Notes under the pieces: model-generated
What the model was told of the DNA's origin: nothing
Databases searched by the model: none
Seen by the model: only the letters and a program-made list of their open reading frames with translations
Made by a program: the position numbers and the translations under genes
In this document: piece by piece, positions 23,378-36,100 of the stretch
Layout: each line of letters begins with the position of its first letter
Numbering within the stretch: the stretch's first letter is position 1
NCBI GenBank assembly: GCA_045837725.1
Contig: JBEWZL010000244.1
Location: 456,225-520,224, forward strand
DNA length: 64,000 nucleotides
Reading direction: 5' to 3'
Origin: Vermamoeba vermiformis
Taxonomy: Eukaryota > Tubulinea > Echinamoebida

Positions 23378-25297
23378 ATGAGCTGCGCTAACCACGACGA
23401 AGTAAGTCTAAGCTTTGAAATCAAAGTGCTCATGATTGAAAAGTACCCGGAAGCGTGCAAGATCTAACGTCAAATCATTGTTTAGAGCAAGAGAAAGATT
23501 AAATCTGTCTCTATCAGAGTAAGTTGGCTGACTACACGAACAACTGGTTCAAAATTTATTAACGGCGTTGATGCAGAGCGAAGACAAATGTTTCTGCTGC
23601 CGCTCATCCAGCGGTCAATTAGTGAGCTGCAGCTTTTGCCCAAAATCATTCCACGCTGCGTGCTTGCCTGCAGGAATCAGCACTACCAAGCCGAGATGGT
23701 AATTACCCTTTTGGTTACAAAAATAACTTCGTTCACAACTTGCGAATTTTCCACGAGATTTGTTGTTGACGGAATGCACGCAAGGAATAATTATCCACTT
23801 TAAGTAAAATGTTACGTCGCTACCATTTTAACTAATCGGCTTACGTAAACTAGGGGCTGCCCGAGCCACAAGTGCTCTGTCTGCGGTATGGGAACATCCA
23901 AGGGACGAGGCAAACTTTACAGATGCGTTGGTTGCCCTCTCGCTTGGTGCTAGTAAGTCTTATCATTTAATTAAATCCACGATTTTTATGCGAATTTTAA
24001 TCGCGTTGTAATTTTCTGCCTCCCTAAGATCGATCTGAATCGCGAATCTAACTCCTTTCTATTTAGTGATCATTTAGAAAAAGAACACAAGCCATACAAC
24101 GGTAACCCCTTCGAGTCCCTTGGTCTCAGAGTCGGAAGCTACGCGTTTGTCTTCTGCGCTCGCTGTCGGGTATGTCTTTTAGAAATGAAACTACCGAGAT
24201 TTCAATAGGAAACTCGTCTGATAAATATCTCAGCTGCGAGATACGTTTTTCAATAACGGATCTAAAGTTTTGCCTTTATTTCGATCAAATTAGCGAAGGC
24301 GCAGTGAAATTCTGGTCACCTTGCTTTTCGTTCAAACATTGCTCTAATTTTTTCCGGCGCATCTAGGAGGATACCGATGTTCGCATGGAAATGCACAATT
24401 TGGAAGAAGAGTTGCTTGAATCAGGCTCAGAAGAAGAGAGATCATGCAAGAGAATGAAAAATGCTCGCGGTCAAGCCAAAAAGGCTCGTCGCACTTATCC
24501 CGACCAACAATTAGTAGATGAAGTGAAAAGATTTATGAAAGAATACAGCAAATTGCAAAAAGATGTCGCTCAAGATATTGGTGCAAGGTTAGTACTCATT
24601 ACACATTATTGTCGGCATGAATACCGTATTAACCATTCCGAATCGCAAAATTGAACTAACGGAATTTCTTTTGTAGTGAAAGCGTTTTGTCTCAATATAT
24701 GCACGGTGTTCAACGATCAAACGGCTGGAATGTTCTCGAAAATAAGTTGATTGAATGGATGGAAGCTGTCAAGGCGGCTGAAGTTCCCGCCGCTCCTTTA
24801 CCCGCTTCACCAAACAGAAAACGGAAGTTCTCCGAAGTGGCAGGAAAGTTCGACGGCGTAGATAGCCCTAGAGAATCGTACTATTCAGACTCTGATTTCT
24901 CAACCTCGCCAAACCACGATCAAGTCTACGTCCAACCAACAACTTACCAAACCCCAGCCGCTATTCCCACTCAACCCCCCAACCTCAATATTATCAAGCC
25001 CAAGCACAACCCATGCAAGCTCAACAACGACCGCAACAACAGTCGCAACAAGCTTACAATTACATGCAACAATTTTGGGCTAGCCAAACTATGCCCGCTG
25101 TTCGCGCGTCATTTGGCCACGGTACAAATGCTCCTGCTTATTCTTACTATCCTCAAGAGTCAGCTTATTATTACGAATCTATGATGCACCAGCAACAACC
25201 AGTTTCACACCACTCCCACTGGATGCCGACTGAACACAATTTTCCTCAACCCATCACCGCTACTACCCGTGATGGTCAATCAGTCTATTATCTATGA
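23378..25297 (+). CDS. PHD-finger protein with helix-turn-helix and Gln-rich tail
   Basis: Short exons from ATG 23378 join as MSCANHDE, SKRKIKSVSIR, then a PHD-type zinc finger (CFCCRSSSGQLVSCSFCPKS), then CPSHKCSVCGMGTSKGRGKL with CVGCPLAWC, the paired-PHD layout seen in NSD-type chromatin proteins. After an acidic linker comes a helix-turn-helix of lambda-repressor type: TYPDQQLVDEVKRFMKEYSK, then DVAQDIGASESVLSQYMHG, ending ENKLIEWMEA. The tail is rich in Gln, Pro, Tyr and Ser (QQRPQQQSQQAYNYMQQFW). It is probably a nuclear chromatin reader or transcription regulator. The tail changes frame near a run of six C (about 24975-24980), which is most simply a homopolymer length error. Confidence 0.72.
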
Positions 25298-26117
25298 AAC
25301 GCTGTAAATACGAATCAACCAAACCCTCCTCCCGATGTAAAATAATAAACCTGCGAATGTAACATTATCTCGAACAAGGCGTGCAATTATACAAATAGAT
25401 CGTTTTTAATCTTGTGATATTAATTGCAAAATGATTAACCACGCGACCTCGAATTTCAGCTCCGGAGTTTAAGCTTGGCAATGCACAGAAAAACCCACTT
25501 TTTAATTGGACAGATAGCTAATAGTGGTGTCTGCAAGTGGATTGTAAATGCGTTTACGGAAAACTGCGGGAAGAGTCACATAATTTTGGCAAAAGTCCGC
25601 TTTTTTTCAATTTGAACTGACATAAGTGACAGGTACGCGTCCAGTAGCGTGAATAATCATTGTATTGCCTCACTTTTCTAAAAGGATTCGGCTCTAGCTT
25701 CCTTTCAAAGGGTACTACGTAAAAGAGGAGTTTGGGCCTGTTTCGTCCCTACTTAATTCTGAGTCCGATCAACTTTGCTTGCTAATCATACCGCATGCTG
25801 GTTAATGCATAGACTGCAATGAGGCCAAGATAATCTTTCAGATTTGTCTCTTTGTGAGTCAGTGGGTGATTGTTCAATCAAGCGGTGCCGCTCCAAAGTT
25901 GTTACGAGTACTAGACATTACTTATCTCTATCATCATCGACCTCCATTCAACTGAGGTTTTAACAGTGCGATGCTATTCGTTTCAGGTTTTTTGTTCTTT
26001 TTGCGCGATCGAGCCAGCACACGTGTAGTTAGGATTGTTAGCTCTAGGCAGGTGTTGCTTGTGCAGTTAATATAGGCTCGCTATTGGCACCGTAGGCAAA
26101 TAATACAGCGATCTCGG
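25298..26117. other. Intergenic stretch, nothing seen
   Basis: About 820 nt with no open frame above 60 codons, no repeat and no RNA gene that I can recognise. The 3' end of the PHD gene has AATAAA-like text near 25340. Confidence 0.4.
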
Positions 26118-26453
26118 ATGGCGCTTTTTACTCGACGAAAAATCGTTGTATTATTTTTTATATTTATTTTTATCAATGTTATTGTTCAATATATAAACTG
26201 GCGCTTCAATTATTGGCAAATTAAGGACCGAGGTAAGGCTCAAAATTTAAAAAAAAATTAAAATTGGATCTGCCGTGTGGGGCTTATTATAATTATTTTA
26301 TCGCTAGCTTCGATGGTATGGGATGTAGTATTGGGTGATGACCAGCATATTGAGGCAGAGCGACGCGCTGCAGCTTTGAGTAAGTTGGCGACGGTACACG
26401 CAGCAGTTGAAGAAGCTAATAGAGTCCTAATGGCTGTTAATAACTTAAAATAG
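26118..26453 (+). CDS. Small single-pass membrane protein, or 5' part of the GT8 gene
   Basis: ATG 26118 encodes MALFTRRK followed by a strong hydrophobic helix (IVVLFFIFIFINVIVQY), intron 26233-26307, then a helical, Ala/Glu-rich part (HIEAERRAAALSKLATVHAA) to TAG 26453: about 87 residues, N-in/C-out by the positive-inside rule. The arrangement also looks like the signal anchor and stem of a type II Golgi glycosyltransferase. The reading frame after the TAG stays open towards the GT8 domain (VLIDYAYLKRSTICSGVK, then REDRTQTNDYPPIAIYID) but is out of frame with it. I therefore keep them as two genes, and note that a 60-nt intron (26394-26453) plus one frame break would fuse them. Confidence 0.45.
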
Positions 26454-26589
26454 GTGCTCATAGACTACGCTTATTTGAAGAGAAGTACAATCTGCAGCGG
26501 TGTCAAGGTACGATCAGATTTTGAAACTTTACGGGAGGATCGAACGCAAACCAATGATTATCCTCCTATCGCTATTTATATTGACACGT

Positions 26590-27908
26590 ATGTGCCCAGA
26601 GAGTGATGTTGGTGCCAATTCGTGGGCTTGGATCACCGCGATCGCTACAGAAAATTATGTTACTCCTACCGTACGCATAGAGCCAGGGATGTTTCAAACT
26701 TTAATTTATATTAATTGTGTAGTTAACAATGGGCCACACATTGAACGTATTTTCATGCGTGAAGAAGAAGCTGGTGCTTATCGACACGAACAGAGTGAGC
26801 AAATCCGGCCAAGAAAAGTTAAAGGTAACATTCTTAGGAGTATCTTTTGCAAGATACGCTGTTGTAAACACGAAGAATATTATTTACCCGCGTGTTTCAA
26901 GTTGTGCAGCGAATCTTTTCCCAAATTTCCTTCACACGTCTCTGTGTCTCAATTAATAGACTTTGAATCAGTTCCAGAAGGACCCAATCTGATTTTCTTT
27001 TAAAATGCAGAAAATAGGATTTGAATTGATTCCAGTCGACACACTCGACTGTGAAATGATCGCATCGAAATATCACGTAGACATCGGTAGTGAAATCCCA
27101 GGCACCCACAATAGGTTTGATTGAATGTTGAAACAAACGGCAATCCTGTCGTGTGCTGTCTCTAATAATAGACCCAGATTCTACTGTTGGAATCAAACGC
27201 AGTACTCGAAACTCATTTACGTTGATCCGGACGTGTTAGTGCTAAGTAACATTGACGAGCTGTTTACTTCCAATACGACATTTGGCGCTGCGTTGTGTTC
27301 TCCGCCGAGGGCTAAGGACAATTGGTGCTTCAATGCCGGGCTATTAGTTATTACGCCGTCATCCAAAATATTCGATGGTAACTCTCTTTTTCACGCTACT
27401 TATTAGGCCTTTCACTGCCCCTATTAATCTTCAGCACGATACTAATGTTGTTCGTCTAGAAATCGTGCAATCGTGGATCGATACAGTGCTGAAAGAGCTC
27501 AAGTGCCTTGATGACCAAAACTTTTTGTTCTATTTCTACACGCAGAAGTACGGGTACGTAGCAAAGACAAGTCATAGTTATTACTATTACTCTCTATGAG
27601 CATAATATCGCTGCGAGGCTAATTGCGTGTTTCCTTAGGTGGGAGAGGCTGCCATTCTTGTACAATGTTCGGTGGGTCATTCACTATCCTATGAAAGTAT
27701 TTCATTTCGCTGGTGTTGGCAAGCCGTGGAAAGGTACGTAACTATTTTGTTTAAATAATTTACCTCGTGCTGCGTACAGCGAGATCCATTGCTAATGGCA
27801 TTTGTAGCGGAACGAAACGGTGCGAATGACGTTGTGCTGACTGTTGATGATATGCACGAGCTTTGGTGGTATTACTACAAACAAGCATTGACAGCATACG
27901 GATTGTGA
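26590..27908 (+). CDS. GT8 glycosyltransferase, glycogenin-like
   Basis: ATG 26590 opens MCPESDVGANSWAWITA. Exons join through ENYVTPT-LTMGHTLNVF, KKKLVLIDTNRVSKSG, KIGFELIPVDTLDCEMIASK, then FYCWNQTQYSKLIYVDPD with the DxD metal site, VLSNIDELF, WCFNAGLLVITPSS, DDQNFLFYFY, WERLPFLYNV, VFHFAGVGKPWK and HELWWYYYKQALTAYGL*. These follow the order of glycogenin (family GT8): sugar-nucleotide site, acceptor tyrosine-side region, GDQ-like DDQ motif and the H-x-x-G-x-x-K-P-W motif. The function is a retaining transfer of glucose or a related sugar from a UDP-sugar. Whether it primes glycogen or works in the Golgi depends on whether the preceding membrane exon belongs to it. Confidence 0.85.
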
Positions 27909-28281
27909 GGGCAGATCCACCTCACAACTGTGTGCTTGTTAACGAAAATGTAAATAAATCGCGGTACTCTTCATGAAGAGAAGGAAGATGGGCTGGCGAA
28001 ACTACATAATAAAGTCCCGTGATGGAAGGCAACTACCAGGGAGATTGTTGTCAGACGGACGATGGAGGCTGACAGTAATCGAATCCGGTGCTGGTCCATG
28101 CTTCTGTCTTCTGTAAACATGACAAAGAGAACGGTTGGTGTTGCTATCACAATCCGTTGTCATAACGTCGAAACTTGAATGCTAGTAGTTCGTAATTGGA
28201 ACATTACTAAACGGTACACATGTTACTTCCGTGTGCTGCGTAAGAGTTTACGGTTCCGAAGAAAAGTCATTAATCGTCACC
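27909..28281. other. Intergenic stretch
   Basis: About 370 nt between tandem genes. A polyadenylation-like AATAAA lies near 27953. It presumably contains the promoter of the MYRF-like gene; no motif is recognised. Confidence 0.35.
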
Positions 28282-30843
28282 ATGGAAGCTCAAATAGACC
28301 CTCAGATTCATGTATTAAATAACTTTCAAATATTTATTCCTCTTTCAGGAGATGCGGATACGTTTGTTTTCACTCAAACAACATCTCCGAGCTTCGGATT
28401 GACTTTAACACGGACCGATACTCGAGAGAGTTATCATTATCAAATCCAAATGTTGCCCTCTAATGATCTTTCTGATGAACCGCTTTCAAATGGTCTCTCA
28501 TGGGCAAAAAGAACGCCATATCAGTTTCAAAAGAAGCAAAACACGTCAATAATTGAAGCACTTGTATGTAGATTGAAGATTACCACGGGAGTTTTTGATT
28601 TTAGAAGAGTAAAACAACGCTCGATCAGATTTGTGGTCCGCTGTTTTGCGAGTGACACCTTGTTGAGCACTGGCGTCTCGCAGCAATGCAGAATATTTCC
28701 TAAAAAGCGACTTGCAGAGGAGGATAATGATGACAACGTGAATGGTAAGTTTGTATTAATTATATTCCGATTATGAGGAGACAAAAATACAATTTACTCG
28801 ATTATTATCATAACCAAGTTTATTTGCAATTAATTCAATTGTTAGCCATCGTTCCGATAACTTGGATGCTGGGCTCATCTGTTGAATCTACTTCACACTT
28901 ACAGCAAGCCGAAGCACAATACTATTCATCTCCAGAACAATACCACGATGAAGACAGCGTTATGGCGAATTTTAATGAATCCGAGGACAGGCTACAAAGT
29001 TACAGCAATGAAGGTGACTCGGAGGATCTTTCACTGGTACCAATATCGTAAGCAAACTCATTTTACACATATAATATGATGCATCTAGTATTAACTACCA
29101 GTCTAATCGTGATATGCACTAGAGATGTGCCTTACATATTGATGGAGCCCGAACAATCCAGCGAAAAGTACGCTTCTCGCATTCATAAAATTACCACGGA
29201 GTTATAATTAATGTACACTAGCCAATCGGACCACTACATGGTGCTGTACAACGGCAACGCAGAAGTGATTGGCAACTTCAGAGCACTCAACTTCTACAAG
29301 GCATCAGACATCAACATCAAAGAAGATGTCAGACTGCTGATCGACGACCGTGACCCACGCTCAGTTCTTCTCAAAATCGATGGAGTGGAGTACAAGTTCA
29401 AACAAGGTGCCACCAACGCACCAATGAACAAGAGATTCGTCGGATACATCGCTCAGCAAATTGAGAGTGTTGTTCCTGAAGCAGTTCAACTCATCGATGG
29501 TACGCACAGTCATACACCTTACATTTGTTTATGTTCTAACATGCTTCTCAGGCATTCTCCATGTGGACTACGAGTCATTGATACCATATCTGAGTGAGTC
29601 AATCAAACAGAACTTCAGAGACATCAGTGACATGAAAGCGGATGCGAGTCAGATCCACAAAATAGTTGATATGATGTACGCTGAGTTCATCAAGAAAGAC
29701 CAAAAGAAGCACGAGAAATCGCCGAAGGCACGAGAGACAGTAACGAGACGCACAAAAATGATGCGATGGATCATTGGGACATCACTAACGGTCCTCGCAT
29801 TGATCAGTGTTGCAATTGCTGTCGCCTTCATCGTGCCATTAACACATTCGACGCCAGAGTCAGGGACCAACCATCCGTCGGCTCCATCCCAAGAACCACT
29901 GTCTCCATCAAATCCTGAACAAGCAATCCCAGATCCACCGCCACTCGAGTCGTTAGATCAAGACGTAATATTGGAGTTGTATAACGCAACTGCTGGCGTG
30001 AAATGGCAAGGAAAAGTGTCGCTATCGCAGCCAGTGTGTGAGTGGCTGGGAATTACGTGCGACACAAACTTGCGAGTGGTCAAGCTCGAACTACTTGACA
30101 TGAACTTGCAAGGTACATTGCCCGAGTCTATTGGCAAACTCGACCAGCTCCAGTATTTGCGGCTTTCATCGAGCTTTCTAACTGGAACAATTCCCGCGGC
30201 GATTGGAAATCTCTCGAATCTTGAAGCACTTGATCTGGCCTTCAACCAGTTCACTGGCACTGTGCCATTGGAGATATTCTCTTTGCCTTCATTGAAGACT
30301 TTGACGCTCAACTACGCCTATGGATTGTCTTGGACAATACCACCGCAGATTTCAAACCTCAAATATCTCGAAAGCTTTTCAGCGCGCGCTTCTGGACTCC
30401 ATGGAACATTGCCCAACGAAATTTCGCAGTTAAAGAACTTGAAAGTGTTGGGGCTTGGACAAAATCAACTCACAGGAACTATACCGAATCTGGCCCAAAC
30501 AAACATCACGCAGCTGAGTCTGCTCAGAAATCAATTCACAGGTCCCGTCCCCAAAGTCAATCCCTTTGATAATGGCTTGCCGTTGGAAACCAAGTCTGTG
30601 GTCTTTGACATTTCAAGTAACTCTTTCACCGGTGAATTTCATTTGCCTTCGCAGTGGCTAGGCTCTCAGGCCGTGGATGTGTTTGTCTCCATCGTGAACA
30701 ACGATTTCACCTCATTGTCTCCCGAGCTACAAGAACGAAATATGACCTCGAATTGGGAGAGCTGTCGCGCCGGAGGAGTGCCATTTAGATGTCCAATTCC
30801 GGACTGGTTCCGCACGAGTTGTAGAGCCAAGTGTGTAAATTGA
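28282..30843 (+). CDS. MYRF-like self-cleaving membrane transcription factor with LRR ectodomain
   Basis: ATG 28282; exons 28282-28744, 28846-29047, 29123-29167, 29222-29499 and 29552-30843 join in one frame to give 759 residues. Residues about 1-150 are a beta-rich domain with basic end (RFVVRCFAS ... RIFPKKR) in the position of the MYRF DNA-binding domain, though the NDT80 family is not certain. Residues about 165-235 are acidic and low complexity. Residues about 250-345 are an intramolecular chaperone auto-processing (peptidase S74) domain: FYKASDINIKED has Ser266 and Lys271 with the five-residue spacing of the MYRF Ser-Lys dyad, then FVGYIAQQIESVVPEAVQL and LHVDYESLIPYL. A coiled basic stretch and a membrane helix (about 400-422) follow, then a Pro-rich stalk, then at least seven plant-type LRRs (LPESIGKLDQLQYLRLSSS, IPAAIGNLSNLEALDLAFNQ) with a cysteine cap. 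In animals and Dictyostelium such factors trimerise, cut themselves at the membrane and release the N-part to the nucleus. Confidence 0.83.
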
Positions 30844-30884
30844 AGTAAATAGTTAATTGTTTCGAAATATCTTTCTTGATTGTT

Positions 30885-32676
30885 TTATGTTGTGCGTTGT
30901 ACAGGTTGACGTTTCCGTTCTTTTACAATTCTGAACAAAACTAAGCCAACGACCACCGCAACTAATCCACCGACAATAAACGAATTGAACTCTTCAGTTT
31001 TCGAGCCCATCGATAGCCAAGGAATAGTGAATGCAATTTCAGCTAACGGAACAGCGCTCGTTGCTGCCACCCACATGAGCGCACTGCTCTTGGTGCGGAT
31101 CAAGAACGCTTGATTGATACGACCGAGCACTAATATCGCCATAAATACGACGTAGATCCAGCCCACTACCAGATAAATAAATATTAGTATCTTTGGTTGC
31201 AATGTAAGCTATTGCCATATAAGGCAAGACAGTGGTTGACACGTGTCACGTACCAACATCGCATTGATCTTCAGGCAGAGTAGGTTCATTTTCAATCAAA
31301 CATTTGTAGCCGTTAACGATATTAGACCATGTCTCAGAGATAGGAATGCCTAAATAAGGCATTAATATCGCCTGCGCCATCGAGATTTCGAACAAGATTT
31401 TCGTACCTTGAATTGGGACAATTGCAAAGACCAATGGCACTGCGACAATAAATTCAAACACATTGACCCACATCCACATGTAGAAGATTCCGAGTTTCTG
31501 AAGCATAATTAGCCCTCATATTATTACCATAAAAGGCAAGTCGAGTCTTACGGTGTTTTTGAGCGCGTGTTCCATGTAAACTATGGCTGAAGACATCGGA
31601 ATGCTCGACACTATTAACAATAACATGGCCCAAATAGCGTTGTCGGCGAAGTCTGCGTCCCTATTATACAACAATAAGCATTATAATAATATGAGGTTGC
31701 ATATTAACACTCACTGAAGTTTGGGCCACAACACGATGAAAATTCCGGTCAAAATAAACGCAGCGCCCAAATAGTGCCAGAGCTTGTATCTCGTCTTTAA
31801 GAAAACAATTGATAGCACTAATGTCACCGGCACTACGAGCTGTTAAATAAAAAAGAATTAGAAAAACTAAAAAATTTCAGATCCGTTACACGAGCTTCAA
31901 GTATAGGATATTGATCTATACATTCGATATTATAGTACTTACTTGTTGTAATAACACGACTACAGGGCCAGGCACTAAATTTCCTCTGCTGCCACAGTAC
32001 GCCAAGAAATTACTCAAAATAATCAGACCTCCTAATATCAGCAATCGATACAAAGGAGTTTTTTGCTCTACAATAAGACAGTATATTAATAAATATCCAA
32101 ATAAGACTTTTTATCGACTTACTCTTAATTCTAATAGATCTGATTTTATCGCTAATTAAAGTATGAGGTTAGAAACGTGTTAAATGGTCTATTTTACACT
32201 AAATATGGTCATCATATAACAAATTATGTAGTCTTATAGTTAAATACGTACACAGTATAATCGCCAGTGTCATAATATTCAGCGACATTAATTTGCGCAG
32301 TTTTCTTCGTTTTGAGCATGTTATATACATGATTGGCTAGTGTTAATAATCCAAATAATATTGTCGTGCAAATAGGTTGAGATATTGTTAATACGAATGG
32401 GTAATTGTACATCCGCTGCGAAACTTTTTTCTAAAATAAGAATTCAATCAATTATATGCGATAATTAATCGATTATATGAGGGTTATTACCTGTAAGAAT
32501 AATATACCAGCTTGTAATAATAGAAATGTGATTAAGAATAGATTTGTCCAAGTAAAAATCCTTCGCGCAATCGATCGACACTTGGATCTGTTGTCAAAAT
32601 CAAAATCTTCGCTGCGCATTAATAGAGACGCCTCTTCATCTTGTATTGATAAATCTTCTTCACTTCCGCTGCGCAT
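30885..32676 (-). CDS. Crt-like transporter (drug/metabolite transporter superfamily)
   Basis: About ten short exons from ATG 32676 to TAA 30885 give a protein with about ten membrane helices. The diagnostic block is GSRGNLVPGPVVVLLQQ followed by LVVPVTLVLSIVFLKTRYK and WHYLGAAFILTGIFIVLWP, closely like the Plasmodium chloroquine resistance transporter and its Dictyostelium homologues. The cytosolic N-terminus carries DEEASLL, an acidic dileucine signal of [DE]xxxL[LI] type, which fits sorting to lysosome-like compartments. Crt proteins export peptides, amino acids or weak bases from acidic vacuoles. A luminal loop between the late helices has cysteines (YKCLIENEP ... EDQCDV), as in Crt. The gene runs tail to tail with the MYRF-like gene, 41 nt apart. 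Confidence 0.85.
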
Positions 32677-33127
32677 TTTCTGTGATAATGATTAATAAAT
32701 TAGTCCACAAATTATATTCAACAAGACAGGTCCTGATTTCGTTATATTTACGCAATAAAATTATCAAAATATTATTGCGTGGTATTTACAATAATTAATA
32801 CGTCAATTTGTCGCGTGAAAGTTTTGGACTGATCCGGAAAAAAATCATCGAATAACGAAGAAAGGACTCACCTTCTAGTTGGTCCTATTATGCCAATATT
32901 GTTGTAATGAATTGGTGTATAATTAAATAAATTAATTATCGCTTGTGCTATTCATCGCAGAAAATTACAAAGAATAATCACTCCGACAATGTTCTGGCCT
33001 GTAAACCTCTAACATCGGTACAAAAAATACATTTATGAATACTAGTACCATATAGGAAGCTAATGACGGCAATTCAAAGGTAGATTTGTGAATCACATAA
33101 CGAAATAAATTTAGCTCGACTCTTGTG
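32677..33127. promoter_or_regulatory. Divergent intergenic region
   Basis: About 450 nt between the Crt-like gene (-) and the CoA-transferase gene (+). AT-rich; a 70-codon minus frame at its right edge overlaps the CoA-transferase start and is a shadow. No specific element is recognised. Confidence 0.35.
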
Positions 33128-36100
33128 ATGGAGTTGACAAGCGCTTCAGCAAGGCGGAAACACATATCAATGAGCAAATTAAATAAAGTTGCGACGGTAG
33201 AAGAGGCTGTTGCATTAATAGGCGATAATGACTGGATTACAACGACCGGATTTGTTGGGACAGGTAAGCAGTTTTGATTGCGGCCTAAAAAATTCAGATC
33301 AAAATAAATAAATCAAATAACGATGAGAAATCATTATATAGAAGCAATTGTACTTAATGGCGTGTTTCATTTGATTATGTGAATTAAGTGATTGATTTTT
33401 TATTTAATGGACAGGCATCCCCGAAGAAATTATCATAGGTGTCAAAGAACGGTTCGAAAAAACAGGTGTTTAATGTGACTTAATATTTTATACACGTTAG
33501 CGCATACTAATTTGATTTTTAAGGACATCCACGAAATCTTTCTCTAGTTTTCGCTGCCGGTCAAGGAGATGGCAAAGGACGTGGTGTAGATTTATTAAGC
33601 GTTCATCCAGGCTTATTACACACTGTTATTGGAGGTAAGATCTTATTATTTCTCTATTTTTAGCGCATTTTGACAAGTTGCGATCCGAAATTTAAAAATA
33701 AACAAATCGAAATAAATCCTCTAATTGCTTGATTAACGAAAGGTCATTATGGCTTGATTCCTGGCATCGGAAAGCTAGCTTTGGACAATAAAGTCATCGC
33801 ATACAACTTGCCTCAAGGGTATGTCAATAGTAGTAGTAGAGTAGATCGGATAAAATAATTCAAAAATTCAATTTAAAGCGAAATCTACGGTCATCATGAC
33901 TAAATAACATCTATTTATATAACAATATTATCGTGTAAGCGATAATTAGTTGTCTAATTCAATTTCAATTGTACTCGAAATTTATCCAGCAATTTCCTTA
34001 TTTAGACGCGTAATTCAACAATTCTTATTAATTAACAATATTATACTAGTATTATAAGTCAAATGTACCGAGCTGTCGCGAATAAGCAGCCTGGAATTAT
34101 TTCAAAAATTGGTCTCGGAACTTTTGTTGATCCTCGACTGGAAGGTGGCAAGGTCAGTTCATAGAATTATACGCGATCATACTAGCACATTATCAGTGAT
34201 TTTATAATTTATATTGAATAATTTATGACGACTTAAACAATCTTTATTATTGAAGACGTCTCAAACGAACTTTCTAGAACAATTATTCCACAAAGAAACA
34301 ATTTGTGTACCCTTTTTAATTGTTTCTTTTGCAATATTATACACGTTTAAGTACCAAACACAGATACGGATCAAATACTTATGATCATTAATTTCTTCGA
34401 AACATCTTGTGACATCAATATCATTCTCTAGGTGAATTGTTTGACGAAGAAAGATATCGTATCAGTGATTCAAATAGGCAACGAAGAATATTTGCATTAT
34501 CAACCCTTCAAATTAGACGTGGCTTTTGTACGCGGAACAACTGCGGATCTGGATGGAAATGTGACCATGGAGAAAGAAGCCTTGACTCTCGATTCATTAG
34601 GCAAGTATTAATATAATATACACCCGAGACCTATATTCTAATCTTAAAATACTAGCCATTGCAATGGCCACCAAGAACTGCGGAGGTCGTGTCATTGTGC
34701 AGGTACGAAAACAAAAACCGACTTAAAATTCTGTTATTTTTAACTTTCACGTTGTCAATAATACATATATACTTATAGCAGCGTTAATATACTATACTTA
34801 CTACGGACTTAGTGCTTTTTTTTTGTTCGTGATCGTCATGATAACCGATGTTTTTTTTCGCTAGGTTGAGCGCTTAGCAGCGGAAGGCACGCTGAATCCT
34901 CATCAAGTCAAGATCCCCGGTGTGTTGGTGGATTACATTGTGGTACGTACTAGTCATTGCCTTATTTGGTAATCATAAAACTAATCGTCCAATGTACTAG
35001 GTCTCGAGACCTGAAAATCACAGACAAACACTCGCTGAGAATTACAATGCAGGTCAGTTAGGATTTAATCACGTGGTATCGCCAAATAAGGAAATATACT
35101 AACGTAATCTATTCGTAGGGTTCTCTGGCGAAGTTCATGTGCCAACGTCATCCTTTTTAGGCAAAATGCCATTTAGTGCACGAAAGATTATTTGCAGGTA
35201 CGATCAATATTGACGTTGTTATTTCCAAATAAGGAAACTAATTGGTTTTAAAGACGTGCCGCGTTAGAATTGAAACCGTACGGAATCATCAATCTCGGAA
35301 TCGGTGTGCCCGAAGGTAATTGTTTCACTGAAACTAGTTCGGTCTATATTTGGTACCAACATTGAGGCCTATATTAATATTATTCCTATAATTAGGTGTT
35401 GCACTGATCGCAAACGAAGAAAAAATCTTGAAAATGTTGACCATGACAGCGGAACCAGGCATTATCGGAGGTACGTCCGAAAGTGTTTTTGACCTTACAA
35501 TGACTAACGCTTGCCAAATTAGGAATTATTTCTGGTGGTCTGAACTTTGGCACGGCAGTTAATCCGCGCAGCATCATCGATCAAAACACGCAGTTTGATT
35601 TTTACGACGGCGGAGGTCTCGACACGACTTTTTTGGGCATGGCACAGGTCGATCAGCACGGCAATGTTAATGTTTCCAAATTTGGAAAAAAGCTTGCTGG
35701 CTGCGGAGGCTTTATCAACATCAGTCAAAGTAAGTGAAAAAAAACGTTAATCTTTGCAATAAATTTAACACTTGCCATGTATAGGCACGAAGCACGTTGT
35801 ATTTTTGGGCACTTTCACGAATGGCGACACGAAGATCCAACTTCAAAGCGGAAAATTAGTGCTGCACGGTGACGGAGAAACTCGAAAATTCGTGAATCAA
35901 GTGCAACAGATCACGTTCAGCGGAAAAACTGCCGTTAAGAATAAGCAGCACGTGATTTTTATCACTGAACGATGCGTGTTTAGATTGGTCGAGGACGGTA
36001 CGCAGTGACTTGCCTAATTTGAAAAGTCTAACAATTGTTTCTTATATCAGGTTTGGAGTTAGTTGAAGTGGCACCGGGCATTGACATTGATCGGGATATT

